35,314 nt of DNA from Bacteroidales bacterium Bact_22 (GTDB taxonomy: Bacteria > Bacteroidota > Bacteroidia > Bacteroidales > F082), in contig LUZN01000036.1 in the NCBI GenBank assembly GCA_001603665.1, forward strand, positions 1-35,314, in the 5' to 3' direction. Of the stretch, positions 1 to 7,752 are shown piece by piece. A model generated the notes under the pieces. It saw only the letters and a program-made list of their open reading frames with translations. It was not told the origin of the DNA and did not search any database. The stretch's first letter is position 1. Each line of letters opens with the position of its first letter. Position numbers and translations under genes: made by a program.

Positions 1-57
1 TTTTTATAACTTATTAAAAATTAACGAAAAAGACATTTTGCGTAAAACAATTTTTTT

Positions 58-65
58 TATTTTTG
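58..65 (+). promoter_or_regulatory. Bacteroidota-type -7 box for rpiB
   Basis: The octamer TATTTTTG fits the Bacteroidota sigma-ABfr -7 consensus TAnnTTTG. A TTTG at 37-40 could be the -33 element, 17 bp upstream, slightly shorter than the usual spacing. The rpiB start codon follows 25 bp downstream. Confidence 0.5.
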
Positions 66-90
66 TAAAAATTTTTCAACAATTTGTGAT

Positions 91-525
91 ATGAATCAAA
101 TAATTCCTATAGCGTCGGATCACGGCGGATTTGCCATGAAACAGTATCTTATTGATAAACTGAAAGATAGCGGTTATGAGGTGAAAGATTATGGTTGTTA
201 TTCGGCCGAAAGTGTCGATTACCCCGATATGATTCATCCTCTGGCTCAGGATATCCAGGATGGAAAATACCCGCTTGGCATCATCCTTTGCGGCAGTGGC
301 AACGGTGCCCAGATGACCGCCAACCATCATCCGCATGTGCGTGCTGCTCTTTGCTGGAATGTTGAGCTCGGCAAGCTGGCCCGTCAGCATAACGATGCAA
401 ATATCTTGGCGCTCCCGGGACGTTTCATCACCAACGAGATGGCATGGGATATCGTGAAGGTGTATCTCACCACGGATTTCGAAGGTGGCCGGCATTTAAA
501 CCGCGTTAAAAAGATTGATATATAA
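91..525 (+). CDS. rpiB: Ribose-5-phosphate isomerase B (RpiB/LacA family)
   Basis: Cytoplasmic isomerase interconverting ribose 5-phosphate and ribulose 5-phosphate in the non-oxidative pentose phosphate pathway. The 144-residue length is normal for the family. Seen in the sequence: the SDHGG motif at residues 9-13 (Asp10, His11), the active-site Cys67 in CGSGNG, and His100 followed by NDAN, which matches the family phosphate-binding/catalytic region. The start ATG has a good -7 box 25 bp upstream. Its stop codon overlaps the next start by one base (TAATG), so it is probably translationally coupled to the LutB-like gene. A LacA-type sugar isomerase is the main alternative, but no galactose-6-phosphate genes lie nearby. 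Confidence 0.93.
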   Translation: MNQIIPIASDHGGFAMKQYLIDKLKDSGYEVKDYGCYSAESVDYPDMIHPLAQDIQDGKYPLGIILCGSGNGAQMTANHHPHVRAALCWNVELGKLARQHNDANILALPGRFITNEMAWDIVKVYLTTDFEGGRHLNRVKKIDI

Positions 526-1886
526 TGACAGAAAAGGGTACCATTTTTAGTCAGAACGTAAAGCAGATAGCTTTCGATGGCGAGCATCGTAAGAGGATGA
601 CGGCTCGCTACGAGGCTTTTATGCTTATGGCTAAGGATTGTGCCAAATATTATTCGAACATAAGTCTTGAGAAAAGTCGCGCTTTTAATATAAGGAATAA
701 GGCTTTTAAGTATTACGACAAATACCTAGTCGACTTTGAGACCAATGTTATCAACAATGGCGGAATAGTCCGCTGGGCTTGCGATGCTGAAGAGGCTAAA
801 TATATGATTTACAATATTTTAAATGATGAAAAATCGAAAAATATTGTAAAAACGAAGAGTATTTTGGCTGAAGAAATAGGTTTGATGCCGTTTTTGGAGA
901 TGAAAAAAGTCGACGTCACCGAGACCGACACCGGCGATTTCATCTGTTATCAATATAATGAGCGGCCATCGGATCCGAATCATTCGGCAGCTGATAAGAC
1001 CAAGGAAGATGTAGCCGAGATTTATTCCGAAAAGTTCGGCACCAGCGACAAGCTAAGTGCCAAGCAGCTCATGACAGTCACGCGAAAGGTGTTGAATGAT
1101 AAATATTCAGCTGCCGACACTGCCATCACCGGAGCCGATTTCATTGTGGCTGAGACTGGCGATATCATCATCTCTGAAGATGAGGGTAATATGCTGAAAT
1201 CGACGGCAAACACTAAAGTTCACATTGTTTTAGTCGGTATCGATAAGCTTATTCCGAATCTCGACGATATCAATGTTTTATTACCACTTTCGTCGCTGTA
1301 CGAGCCGACAAACATCCGTGCGAAGTCGTATTATACCATATTAAATAAGCCTGCGAAAAACCAGAAGCTGTATGTTGTTTTGGTCGACAACAATCGCTCG
1401 ACGATGTTCTCTAAAGACCCTCAGCGCATCATCATGACATGCATCGAATGTGGCGGCTGTCATAGAGTTTGTCCGGTTTTCAACACCATAGGCGGACACG
1501 TCTACGACAACGCTTTTCCGGGACCTGTTGGCATGATTCAGAAGATTGCCGACGGTTATGAGGAGGCAGCGCATCTGGCCACAGCGTGCAGCTCATGCCG
1601 TCAGTGCGAGGAATACTGTCCGATGAACATCAAGATCAGCGACCTGATTTTGCGAAACAGAATCGAGATAGCGCGCGAAGATGCCAACCTTTTGGGTGAG
1701 AAACGAGTTATCAACTTCATCATGAAACGTGTTGATAACCGCAAAGATATGGATAAGACCAAGGACTTCCTCAACCGCCTCGAGATGAAGCAGCTGATCA
1801 AAAAGACCTGGGGTGTTCACAAGGAGATTCCGACGTTTGCTGAAAAATCTTTTTCGGAATTGTATACAACTCTCACTACAGAATAA
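525..1886 (+). CDS. lutB: LutB-like LUD-domain iron-sulfur protein
   Basis: Related to LutB/YkgF, the iron-sulfur subunit of the LutABC L-lactate oxidation complex. The N-terminal two thirds (about residues 60-290) is the LUD domain. It is followed by two ferredoxin-type clusters: Cys306, 309, 312 and 316 followed by Pro, then Cys355, 358, 361 and 365 followed by Pro. The length of 453 residues is typical for LutB. The start ATG shares one base with the rpiB stop. The usual partners lutA and lutC are absent: upstream is rpiB and downstream a convergent peptidase gene, so lactate oxidation is only a family-based guess. It could be a stand-alone LUD/ferredoxin electron-transfer protein. Confidence 0.85.
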   Translation: MTEKGTIFSQNVKQIAFDGEHRKRMTARYEAFMLMAKDCAKYYSNISLEKSRAFNIRNKAFKYYDKYLVDFETNVINNGGIVRWACDAEEAKYMIYNILNDEKSKNIVKTKSILAEEIGLMPFLEMKKVDVTETDTGDFICYQYNERPSDPNHSAADKTKEDVAEIYSEKFGTSDKLSAKQLMTVTRKVLNDKYSAADTAITGADFIVAETGDIIISEDEGNMLKSTANTKVHIVLVGIDKLIPNLDDINVLLPLSSLYEPTNIRAKSYYTILNKPAKNQKLYVVLVDNNRSTMFSKDPQRIIMTCIECGGCHRVCPVFNTIGGHVYDNAFPGPVGMIQKIADGYEEAAHLATACSSCRQCEEYCPMNIKISDLILRNRIEIAREDANLLGEKRVINFIMKRVDNRKDMDKTKDFLNRLEMKQLIKKTWGVHKEIPTFAEKSFSELYTTLTTE

Positions 1887-1901
1887 TCGTAATAAAAAAT
1901 T

Positions 1902-1929
1902 GTAGGGGCAAAAAATGTTTTGCCCCTAC
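1902..1929. terminator. Perfect GTAGGGGC hairpin between convergent genes
   Basis: A 12-bp perfect inverted repeat (GTAGGGGCAAAA and its reverse complement) with a 4-base loop lies 15 bp after the lutB-like stop. It is followed on the + strand by a T-rich run and preceded by an A-rich run, so it could terminate transcription from both sides. The same GTAGGGGC core recurs inside pnuC (4912-4939), so this is more likely a copy of a small dispersed hairpin repeat that also serves as a terminator. Confidence 0.7.
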
Positions 1930-1962
1930 GTTATTTTTACCGAAAATTATCACAAAATGTGA

Positions 1963-3714
1963 TTATTTTTTAACGATTTTCTTCGTTATCGTATTACCGT
2001 TTTTCGTGAAAAACCGCATCATGTAAATTCCTGATTCTAAATCAGTTACAAGGATTTCGTTGATATTCTTCCATACGGTTTTTTCGCTGTAAACGAGGCG
2101 TCCCATCATGTCGTATACCTCATAACGGACAACTTCCTCATTCAAATCATCAATTTCCGGAACATCCAAAACACTATGCACTGTAATGGTCTCTGAAGCT
2201 GACCAACAACCGTCGCTATAAACCGCCATCACATAATAATCAACATCGACATTCTCTGTAATTTCATCAAAAAACTCATACCCGGTGGTTTCTGCAACCA
2301 TGTCATTGTCGCGATAAACGTCGAAACGAACTAATGTTCCTGTTGAACCCTCTGAAGGCTCAGTCCAGCTTAATCTGAGTGTTGAATAATCATCAGCTAC
2401 GTAAGGATATTCCACAGCAAAATCATTAACTGGATTACAATAAACTTGCGAACCAACAGGATTTGCAATCTCTGACAAGCAGCCGATATTCATTTGGCAG
2501 TAACGCTGCGACATTGCGAAACTGTTAACGCTATTTCCAATCAAATCATCTGATGTGTGAATGTATGGGCTGTAATGATCAACATCCTCGAAAGGATAAA
2601 TTCCCATATAGCCGTGCTGGTTGAATGATGTATGGTCGCTGTCGCCTCCTGATAAAGTGACGTGACGCACTTGCATTTCAGGGAAATAAATGTTTGCCAC
2701 ATTCATATAATAATCACCAATCTGAGCCACTGAATTAGGATAGATACAGTCGATATGAATTGCATCACCATAGAGATATCCATTCATGTCGTTGTTGAAA
2801 TATCCGATGATGTCCATACCCTGCTGCTGGCAACGTGACGCATAAGCCTCGCTGCCGTAAAGTCCCATCTCTTCGCAACCATATGCGCAGTAAATAATTG
2901 AATATTCAAACTCATACTGTGTCATAATTCTGGCGCTTTCAAGCACGCTTGCCACACCTGTTGCGTTGTCGTCGGCACCGGGGCAGTTTCCGCTATATGC
3001 AAATGAGTCGAAATGGCTTCCACAGACGACGTAAGTGTTTGGATAAACAGTACCGCGCTGGATACCGATTACGTTAGGTGCCGCCTGACCGCTTCCATAC
3101 CATGTGTTGGCATAGAAAGGCTGCTGTTCAACCTCAAGTCCGAGAGCTGCCATGCGCCCGGCAATCCAATCGGAAGCTGCAAAAGCGTTGGTCGAGTTCC
3201 ACATACGGTTCTGATAATCCTGCAAATGCTGCACCGTAGCCTGAAGTGAATCCATGTTCACCTGATTCATCATCTCACGGATGGTGGCATTTTCGACAGT
3301 AACGACTGGGAAATCGCGATGAGCGACCGGCAACTTTGCTTCTTTGTTGAAAACCGCTATCATACCGTCGTTTTTAAATGGCGCAACAGTGTTATCAACA
3401 ATCACGATATCATCGTTTTTAAACAGGATATTAACATCGTTTTTATCGGAAAGATAATTTTCCTGATTTTCTTTCCCGCAATAAACAATGTAATAAGCAT
3501 CAGAATTTTTAAAAGCTTGATTATCAAGAATTTTCATGCTGTTTTCAACAACATTGGCAGTTGCCAAAATGAAGTTGTCGTTGTAATAATGAATCGTCAG
3601 ATTGTCATCATTAAAGAGTTGTTCCAAGTTGTCGTTGTTGATCATCACAAAGCTTTGAGCCAAGCCGAATAAAGATACCAACAACAGTGTTAATAATGTA
3701 AATGTCTTTTTCAT
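1963..3714 (-). CDS. Secreted M28-family zinc aminopeptidase with T9SS sorting domain
   Basis: Exported metallopeptidase. A signal peptide covers about residues 1-19 (ends GLAQ). The M28 core carries the family metal ligands: GSHFDS near residue 230 (His, Asp), GADDN near 248 (bridging Asp), CEEMG near 279 (catalytic Glu and ligand Glu), NNDMNG near 303 (Asp), and PYIHTSDD near 385 (His). A fibronectin-like segment (about 430-515) follows. The C-terminal roughly 65 residues (YEVYDMMGRLVYSE to TKKIVKK) are a type A T9SS sorting domain, so the protein should reach the cell surface or medium. It starts 19 bp after the upstream barrel-protein gene, suggesting one transcript. The substrate is unknown; aminopeptidase activity is inferred from the family. 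Confidence 0.9.
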   Translation of the reverse strand: MKKTFTLLTLLLVSLFGLAQSFVMINNDNLEQLFNDDNLTIHYYNDNFILATANVVENSMKILDNQAFKNSDAYYIVYCGKENQENYLSDKNDVNILFKNDDIVIVDNTVAPFKNDGMIAVFNKEAKLPVAHRDFPVVTVENATIREMMNQVNMDSLQATVQHLQDYQNRMWNSTNAFAASDWIAGRMAALGLEVEQQPFYANTWYGSGQAAPNVIGIQRGTVYPNTYVVCGSHFDSFAYSGNCPGADDNATGVASVLESARIMTQYEFEYSIIYCAYGCEEMGLYGSEAYASRCQQQGMDIIGYFNNDMNGYLYGDAIHIDCIYPNSVAQIGDYYMNVANIYFPEMQVRHVTLSGGDSDHTSFNQHGYMGIYPFEDVDHYSPYIHTSDDLIGNSVNSFAMSQRYCQMNIGCLSEIANPVGSQVYCNPVNDFAVEYPYVADDYSTLRLSWTEPSEGSTGTLVRFDVYRDNDMVAETTGYEFFDEITENVDVDYYVMAVYSDGCWSASETITVHSVLDVPEIDDLNEEVVRYEVYDMMGRLVYSEKTVWKNINEILVTDLESGIYMMRFFTKNGNTITKKIVKK

Positions 3715-3733
3715 GGTATTGTGTTTTTAATGG

Positions 3734-4552
3734 TTATTTATATAAACAGTGTCCGTATTTGAATGAGAGCACCCAGCCGAGCTTATTAGCGTCGTCGTAG
3801 GTGTTGGTCTCGGTATTATACTTTGTCGGAGCGTCTTTAGCATTCTCACCACTGTTGTCGACATACTCCCAATAATGGTTTTCGACTGTTGTCTTTAAGT
3901 TGGTGTTGAAAACATCGATAGAGAAGGTATAGCTCGAGCGTCCTCTTTCGAAGCCGAGGCCGAACGCAAGGTAATAACCCTGCATCCTCATCGCCGACGA
4001 CTTGATTGTCACGAAATTGGTATAGTCGAGGGTTTCGATGAACTCGTCGGAGGTGCTGTTGTAGTAGTAGATTGTCTTGTCGAACACTCCTTTTTTAATG
4101 AAATATGAGTCATCGGCAAGTTTATTACCGAACAGATTAATAGCATAACCGGCTCTGAAGTCGAAGAAAAACGTCGTTTTCCTGTTTCCAAGATAAATTC
4201 TAGGGTTGATGTAAAAAGGCATCGATACTCCACCGTTGTTACCATAAAAACCGGTACCTGCACCGATATAAATCCAGTGAGTCAACAGCATTCCGTAGTT
4301 GGCCAGGAAAGTGTAGCTGATACCCGAATCGCCTTCATTTTTCAGAAAAACGTTTTGGTTATACATCGTATTACCAAAAGTTGATTTCGCAAAGGTATTG
4401 ATTCCGCAGATGTTTTCAAACGTTCCTACGCTGTAGATGCCAAGACCGACTTCCGGACGGAACACCGGACCTTTTTCGCGTAACGACCGGCTCTGCGCTG
4501 ATGCAAAAAACGTTGCTAAAATCAGGATAATGAGAATAAGATGCTTTTTCAT
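3734..4552 (-). CDS. Outer-membrane beta-barrel protein, function unknown
   Basis: A signal peptide (residues 1-19, ending FASAQ) is followed by alternating amphipathic strands rich in aromatic and glycine residues (YTFLANYGML, IYIGAGTGFYG, TFFFDFRAGYAINLFG, GYYLAFGLGF, WVLSFKYGH), the pattern of a small outer-membrane barrel. The 272-residue protein has no motif I can tie to a named transporter. It has its own -7 box 15 bp upstream and lies 19 bp ahead of the M28 peptidase gene. The gap to pnuC is only 27 bp, so read-through from the thiamine operon is possible. A role in assembly or transport is not shown by the sequence. Confidence 0.7.
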   Translation of the reverse strand: MKKHLILIILILATFFASAQSRSLREKGPVFRPEVGLGIYSVGTFENICGINTFAKSTFGNTMYNQNVFLKNEGDSGISYTFLANYGMLLTHWIYIGAGTGFYGNNGGVSMPFYINPRIYLGNRKTTFFFDFRAGYAINLFGNKLADDSYFIKKGVFDKTIYYYNSTSDEFIETLDYTNFVTIKSSAMRMQGYYLAFGLGFERGRSSYTFSIDVFNTNLKTTVENHYWEYVDNSGENAKDAPTKYNTETNTYDDANKLGWVLSFKYGHCLYK

Positions 4553-4566
4553 AATTATATTTTTTG

Positions 4567-4574
4567 CAAAGATA
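4567..4574 (-). promoter_or_regulatory. -7 box for the barrel/M28 peptidase unit
   Basis: On the minus strand the octamer TATCTTTG matches TAnnTTTG exactly, 14 bp before the barrel-protein start. It sits in the 27-bp gap after pnuC, so the downstream pair can be transcribed independently of the TPP-controlled operon. Confidence 0.55.
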
Positions 4575-4579
4575 AATAA

Positions 4580-5167
4580 TTATGACGTTACTGCAATCAT
4601 TTTTTTCCATTTAAAGTATCCGAACACTGCGATTATCACGTAAAGCGCGTAAAGACTGGCTTTGAACGGGATGTCTTTGAAGAAATATAGTCCGCAGGTT
4701 ACCACGTCGACGGCAATCCAGATGAACCACTGCTCGAGATATTTATGCGCCAAAGCCCATATCCCGATGATGCTCAATGCTGTGGTGAAGCTGTCGGCAA
4801 TCGGGACGTTGCTGTTGGTAAAGTTGGTGAGTATCAAATAGATAACAAACCATACCACGGCAATAATTCCTAACCACGGCAATATCATCTTTTTAGGAAA
4901 ATGACGAATTTGTAGGGGCGAATCATTATTTGCCCTTTTCGAAACATGCACCCATTTCCAATAGCCATAAACCGTCATTGCGAGGTAATAGAATTCCATT
5001 CCGCAGTCGGCATAGAGGCCTTTTTGGTAATAAAGCACGATGCCGAGCGCCTGCATCATGAAGCCTACGAGCCACATCCACACGCTAGCCCGATATTCCA
5101 GTAAAATGTAGGCAAGTCCGAGTATTGTGGTGACAATGTCGAGCCAGTGTTTAGCGATGAATTCCAT
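4580..5167 (-). CDS. pnuC: PnuC-family vitamin transporter, probably thiamine (PnuT)
   Basis: Inner-membrane facilitator of the PnuC family. The 195-residue protein has seven or so hydrophobic segments and the family's tryptophan-rich positions (ASVWMWLVGF near residue 30, YGYWKWV near 69, WFIWIAVDV in the last third, followed by GLYFFKD). PnuC members move nicotinamide riboside, riboflavin or thiamine. Here thiamine is favoured because the gene overlaps by one base (TAATG) a TonB-dependent receptor that follows a TPP riboswitch, the known omr-pnuT arrangement in Bacteroidota. The thiamine pyrophosphokinase gene often found third is absent. Residues 77-86, in the loop after the third membrane segment, are encoded by a hairpin repeat read in frame. 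Confidence 0.85.
   Translation of the reverse strand: MEFIAKHWLDIVTTILGLAYILLEYRASVWMWLVGFMMQALGIVLYYQKGLYADCGMEFYYLAMTVYGYWKWVHVSKRANNDSPLQIRHFPKKMILPWLGIIAVVWFVIYLILTNFTNSNVPIADSFTTALSIIGIWALAHKYLEQWFIWIAVDVVTCGLYFFKDIPFKASLYALYVIIAVFGYFKWKKMIAVTS
4912..4939. repeat. GTAGGGGC hairpin repeat inside the pnuC coding region
   Basis: The + strand contains GTAGGGGCGAAT, a short CATT loop, then ATTTGCCCT, giving a 10-bp stem (4914-4923 with 4928-4937) that needs two G-T pairs. The core matches the perfect hairpin at 1902-1929. It is translated as part of PnuC without breaking the frame. Confidence 0.65.
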
Positions 5168-7542
5168 TAGAATTTCAGTGTTAAGTTTGCCATCACGTTG
5201 AAGCCGGCCATCGGGATGAAGCCGATCTGGTAGTAGCGGTTGTCGTTAGGGTGACCGCCGCTTTCGTAGATTGCCGAATAGACCCAGCCGCTGGCAGCGT
5301 AGCGTTTGTTGAAGATATTGTTGAAATGAACCTTGAAAGTGGTTTCTTTCACATATTTCTGAGGCTTGTAAGTGTAGCCGAGGCTCACGTTTGATGTCGA
5401 ATAATCAGGCAATGAGCGATCCTTGTTCTCGGTGTTGTCGAGATACATCCTTGAGACGTAGTTGGTATGCCAAGTGGCTTCAAAACCTTTATGATGGAAA
5501 GTGACGAAACCGTTAAGAATTGCTGAAGGTGAGAATGCAAGCGTTGAGTTGTCGTAGTGGATTGTTGTTGTGCCATTGTCCCAGTCTTCAACCACCTCGT
5601 CGAAATCCTTTATTTTATTTTGGCTGAGCGCTGCATTTGCCTCGATGGTGAGCCATTTTGTAGCGTTGACGCCAGCCTGCAGCTCGATACCGAATCTATA
5701 GGAATCCTTGATGTTTGTGGTCAAAGCTTCGCCAATGTCGCTGACTGCGCCTGTCTGCACAAACTGGTCGGTGTAATCCATATAATAAACGTTGGCGCCA
5801 GCCGACCAGATGTTGTCGTTATAGTTGTAACCTAATTCATAATCAATGAGTTGCTCTGGTTTCGGGAAAGGATATGAGCCGTTGTCGGTGAAGTTGTTAC
5901 GTTCAGGCTCGCGGTGGCTCATAGCTACTGATGCATAGGCGTGATGGGCTTTTCTGTCGTACGAGATACCGCCTTTGGGGTTGAAAAAGTTGTACGTCTC
6001 GTGGATGTCAAGCTTCTGGTTATACAGTCCGCTGCCTTCGTCGTAGAATTTATCGTTGATGCCGTTGGTTTTATAGTCTACGTAGCGATATTGGGCATCG
6101 CCGAAGACGCTCCAGTTGTTGCAGAAGCTATATGATGCTTTGATAAAGGCGTTTCCGTCGGTTTTGAAGGCGTCGGAATCGTAGTATTTATAGGCACCGT
6201 CGGCAAGATAATAGTTAGAGACGTTGGCATTTGCGATGTAAGTCACGTAGCCGAAGTGGTTTCCGGTGAAATACTGGAAAGCTGCGCCGCCGATGATGTT
6301 CCATCTGTCGTCTTTATAATTGGTATACCATATTGCGCCGTAGGTATCCTGACGGAGGCCTTTTTTACGCACGAAGTCGGTCTTTTTCACCTGACTGCCG
6401 TCGGGGTTGTAATATTCCATGCCGAACTTCGAGAGTTTGTTGTTGTAGCGGAACTCCTCGTAGAAGCCGTAGCCGTAGGTGTAATGCAGCGTTGCCGTCG
6501 TTGCCCAGTGGTCGTTGATCTCCCATGCGAGTGAGAGGATGTTGTGATCCTGCCAGAAGTTGTCGGTGGTCTTGTCCCAGTAACTTCCGTCGCTGAGTTT
6601 ATAGCGTTCGGTGACGTAGTTGCCGTTTTCGTCTTTCACGAAGTTGCCGTCGGCGTCGGTGACCAGGTATTCGTAGAGCGAGTTAAACTGTCCGAGACCG
6701 ACCTTGTACATATCGGCGTAAGTCTTTATGCCAGTGTGAGTTCCGTAGGTGCCGTCCATCAAGCTCATGTTGTTGTCGCCGGCGGTGACACCGTTCCATG
6801 CCTGGCCGGTGTTTTCGAAGTTACCGATGTTTTTGTAACGGACAATGAAGTTTTTTCCCATCCAGGTGGCACCGCCGTAATAACTTCCGCTGCGTCCTGA
6901 GGTGCCATGGATTAAGCCGTCGGTGTTGGTCTCATGGTAGGCGCCGTCGATGATGAGGTGGTTCCAGAGCAGTCCGGTTGATGCCTTCGCTCCGAAGTTA
7001 AGGGTGTTGAAACTGCCGTAAGAGCCAGTGATTTCGGCACTTGGCACTGTCGATGGTGATGCCGACATCAATGTGACAGTACCTCCGAAGGCGCCGTCGC
7101 CATTGGTCGATGAGCCGACTCCGCGCTGTATCTGTACGCCACCGAGCAGAGATCCGTAGCTGTTCATGTTGGCCCAGAACACGCACTGGTCTTCGGGTGA
7201 GTTGAGCGGCACTCCGTCGAGCGTCACGTTGATACGTGAGTCGCCGGCGCCACGGATACGCATATAGCTAGTACCTGTTCCGACGCCGTTCTCACTCCAT
7301 GAAATGATACCTGGGGTCTTTGAAAACAGGAACGGGAGCTCTTTTCCGGTGTTGGAAAACTCTTCAAGCTCTGTTTTGTTGATGTCTGTCACAGCGAAAG
7401 GTGCGTTTTTCTGCACTTTCACACCGCTGACGACCACCTCTTGAAGCATCTCGTAGTTGGTGGTGTCGAAAACGATTTCATTTTGCGCATTCACATTTGC
7501 TGCAAGCATAAAAGCAGCGATACAAAGAAAAATTCTTTTCAT
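5167..7542 (-). CDS. TonB-dependent outer-membrane receptor, probably for thiamine
   Basis: Energy-coupled outer-membrane importer of 791 residues. A signal peptide covers residues 1-19 (ends NVNAQ). A TonB-box-like stretch (EVVVSG) near residue 37 leads into the plug domain (about 45-160), with IRGAGDSRINVTLDGVPLN and the GGVQIQRGVGSS segment typical of the family. The rest is a 22-strand-type barrel ending in NLTLKF with the terminal Phe required by BAM. There is no carboxypeptidase-D-like N-terminal repeat and no SusD gene, so it is a vitamin/metal-type receptor rather than a SusC. The TPP riboswitch in its leader and the overlapping pnuC point to thiamine or a precursor as substrate. This is inferred from regulation; the barrel itself does not reveal the ligand. 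Confidence 0.88.
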   Translation of the reverse strand: MKRIFLCIAAFMLAANVNAQNEIVFDTTNYEMLQEVVVSGVKVQKNAPFAVTDINKTELEEFSNTGKELPFLFSKTPGIISWSENGVGTGTSYMRIRGAGDSRINVTLDGVPLNSPEDQCVFWANMNSYGSLLGGVQIQRGVGSSTNGDGAFGGTVTLMSASPSTVPSAEITGSYGSFNTLNFGAKASTGLLWNHLIIDGAYHETNTDGLIHGTSGRSGSYYGGATWMGKNFIVRYKNIGNFENTGQAWNGVTAGDNNMSLMDGTYGTHTGIKTYADMYKVGLGQFNSLYEYLVTDADGNFVKDENGNYVTERYKLSDGSYWDKTTDNFWQDHNILSLAWEINDHWATTATLHYTYGYGFYEEFRYNNKLSKFGMEYYNPDGSQVKKTDFVRKKGLRQDTYGAIWYTNYKDDRWNIIGGAAFQYFTGNHFGYVTYIANANVSNYYLADGAYKYYDSDAFKTDGNAFIKASYSFCNNWSVFGDAQYRYVDYKTNGINDKFYDEGSGLYNQKLDIHETYNFFNPKGGISYDRKAHHAYASVAMSHREPERNNFTDNGSYPFPKPEQLIDYELGYNYNDNIWSAGANVYYMDYTDQFVQTGAVSDIGEALTTNIKDSYRFGIELQAGVNATKWLTIEANAALSQNKIKDFDEVVEDWDNGTTTIHYDNSTLAFSPSAILNGFVTFHHKGFEATWHTNYVSRMYLDNTENKDRSLPDYSTSNVSLGYTYKPQKYVKETTFKVHFNNIFNKRYAASGWVYSAIYESGGHPNDNRYYQIGFIPMAGFNVMANLTLKF

Positions 7543-7595
7543 TTTTGAACTTTTTGTTAATTTGTTAATAAATGTGAAGGGGAAAAGTAGAAGTA

Positions 7596-7672
7596 TCCAT
7601 CCCTACGCCGGCATTACCCGGATCAGGTTTTTAGGGTATCATCTCAGCCCCCAGAGGAGCACCCCTTGAATT
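7596..7672 (-). ncRNA. TPP riboswitch (THI element)
   Basis: Read on the minus strand this has the conserved THI landmarks in order: GGGGTGC, CTGAGA (7647-7642), ACCC, ACCTGATC (7628-7621), GGTAATGCC and GCGTAGGGA (7608-7600). It lies 54 bp before the TonB-dependent receptor and just after a -7 box, so it should reduce expression of the receptor and pnuC when thiamine pyrophosphate is abundant. The six bases AAGGGG at the 5' edge (7667-7662) can pair with CCCCTT in the leader (7582-7577), a possible switching helix. No intrinsic terminator is evident, so control at translation is more likely. Confidence 0.95.
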
Positions 7673-7679
7673 TCGGCTG

Positions 7680-7687
7680 CAAAAATA
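7680..7687 (-). promoter_or_regulatory. -7 box of the thiamine riboswitch operon
   Basis: The minus strand reads TATTTTTG, matching TAnnTTTG. It ends about 7 bases before the expected first base of the TPP riboswitch, so the leader would begin almost exactly at the aptamer. Confidence 0.6.
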
Positions 7688-7729
7688 CAAAAAAGTTTAA
7701 AGTTTATAGTTTAAAGTTTAAAGAATTTT

Positions 7730-7737
7730 TATATTTG
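7730..7737 (+). promoter_or_regulatory. -7 box for the 7753 gene and GH89 unit
   Basis: TATATTTG on the plus strand matches TAnnTTTG and lies 15 bp before the ATG at 7753. It is divergent from the thiamine promoter, with 42 bp between the two -7 boxes. Confidence 0.55.
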
Positions 7738-7752
7738 CAAAAAATTACAGTT

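Larger units (their letters stand above)
7677..7738. repeat. Bidirectional promoter module, copy 1
   Basis: A 62-bp segment starting CTGCAAAAATACAAAA, continuing through repeats of GTTTAAA and ending TATATTTGC. It carries a minus-strand -7 box for the thiamine operon at one end and a plus-strand -7 box at the other. Reading copy 2 (18162-18224) on the minus strand gives almost the same sequence, differing by a few substitutions and small indels. Confidence 0.75.

Noticed and set aside
76..495. Long minus-strand frame opposite rpiB
   Set aside because: It is fully antisense to a well-supported gene, has no promoter box or recognisable domain, and its length reflects codon bias of rpiB.
6544..6900. 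Long plus-strand frames opposite the TonB-dependent receptor
   Set aside because: They lie antisense to a conserved barrel gene, are hydrophobic only by reverse translation of Asn/Tyr-rich codons, and lack start signals.
7666..7752. Longer N-terminus for the secreted zincin-like protein
   Set aside because: It would begin within the TPP riboswitch and upstream of the -7 box; the signal peptide starts at 7753.
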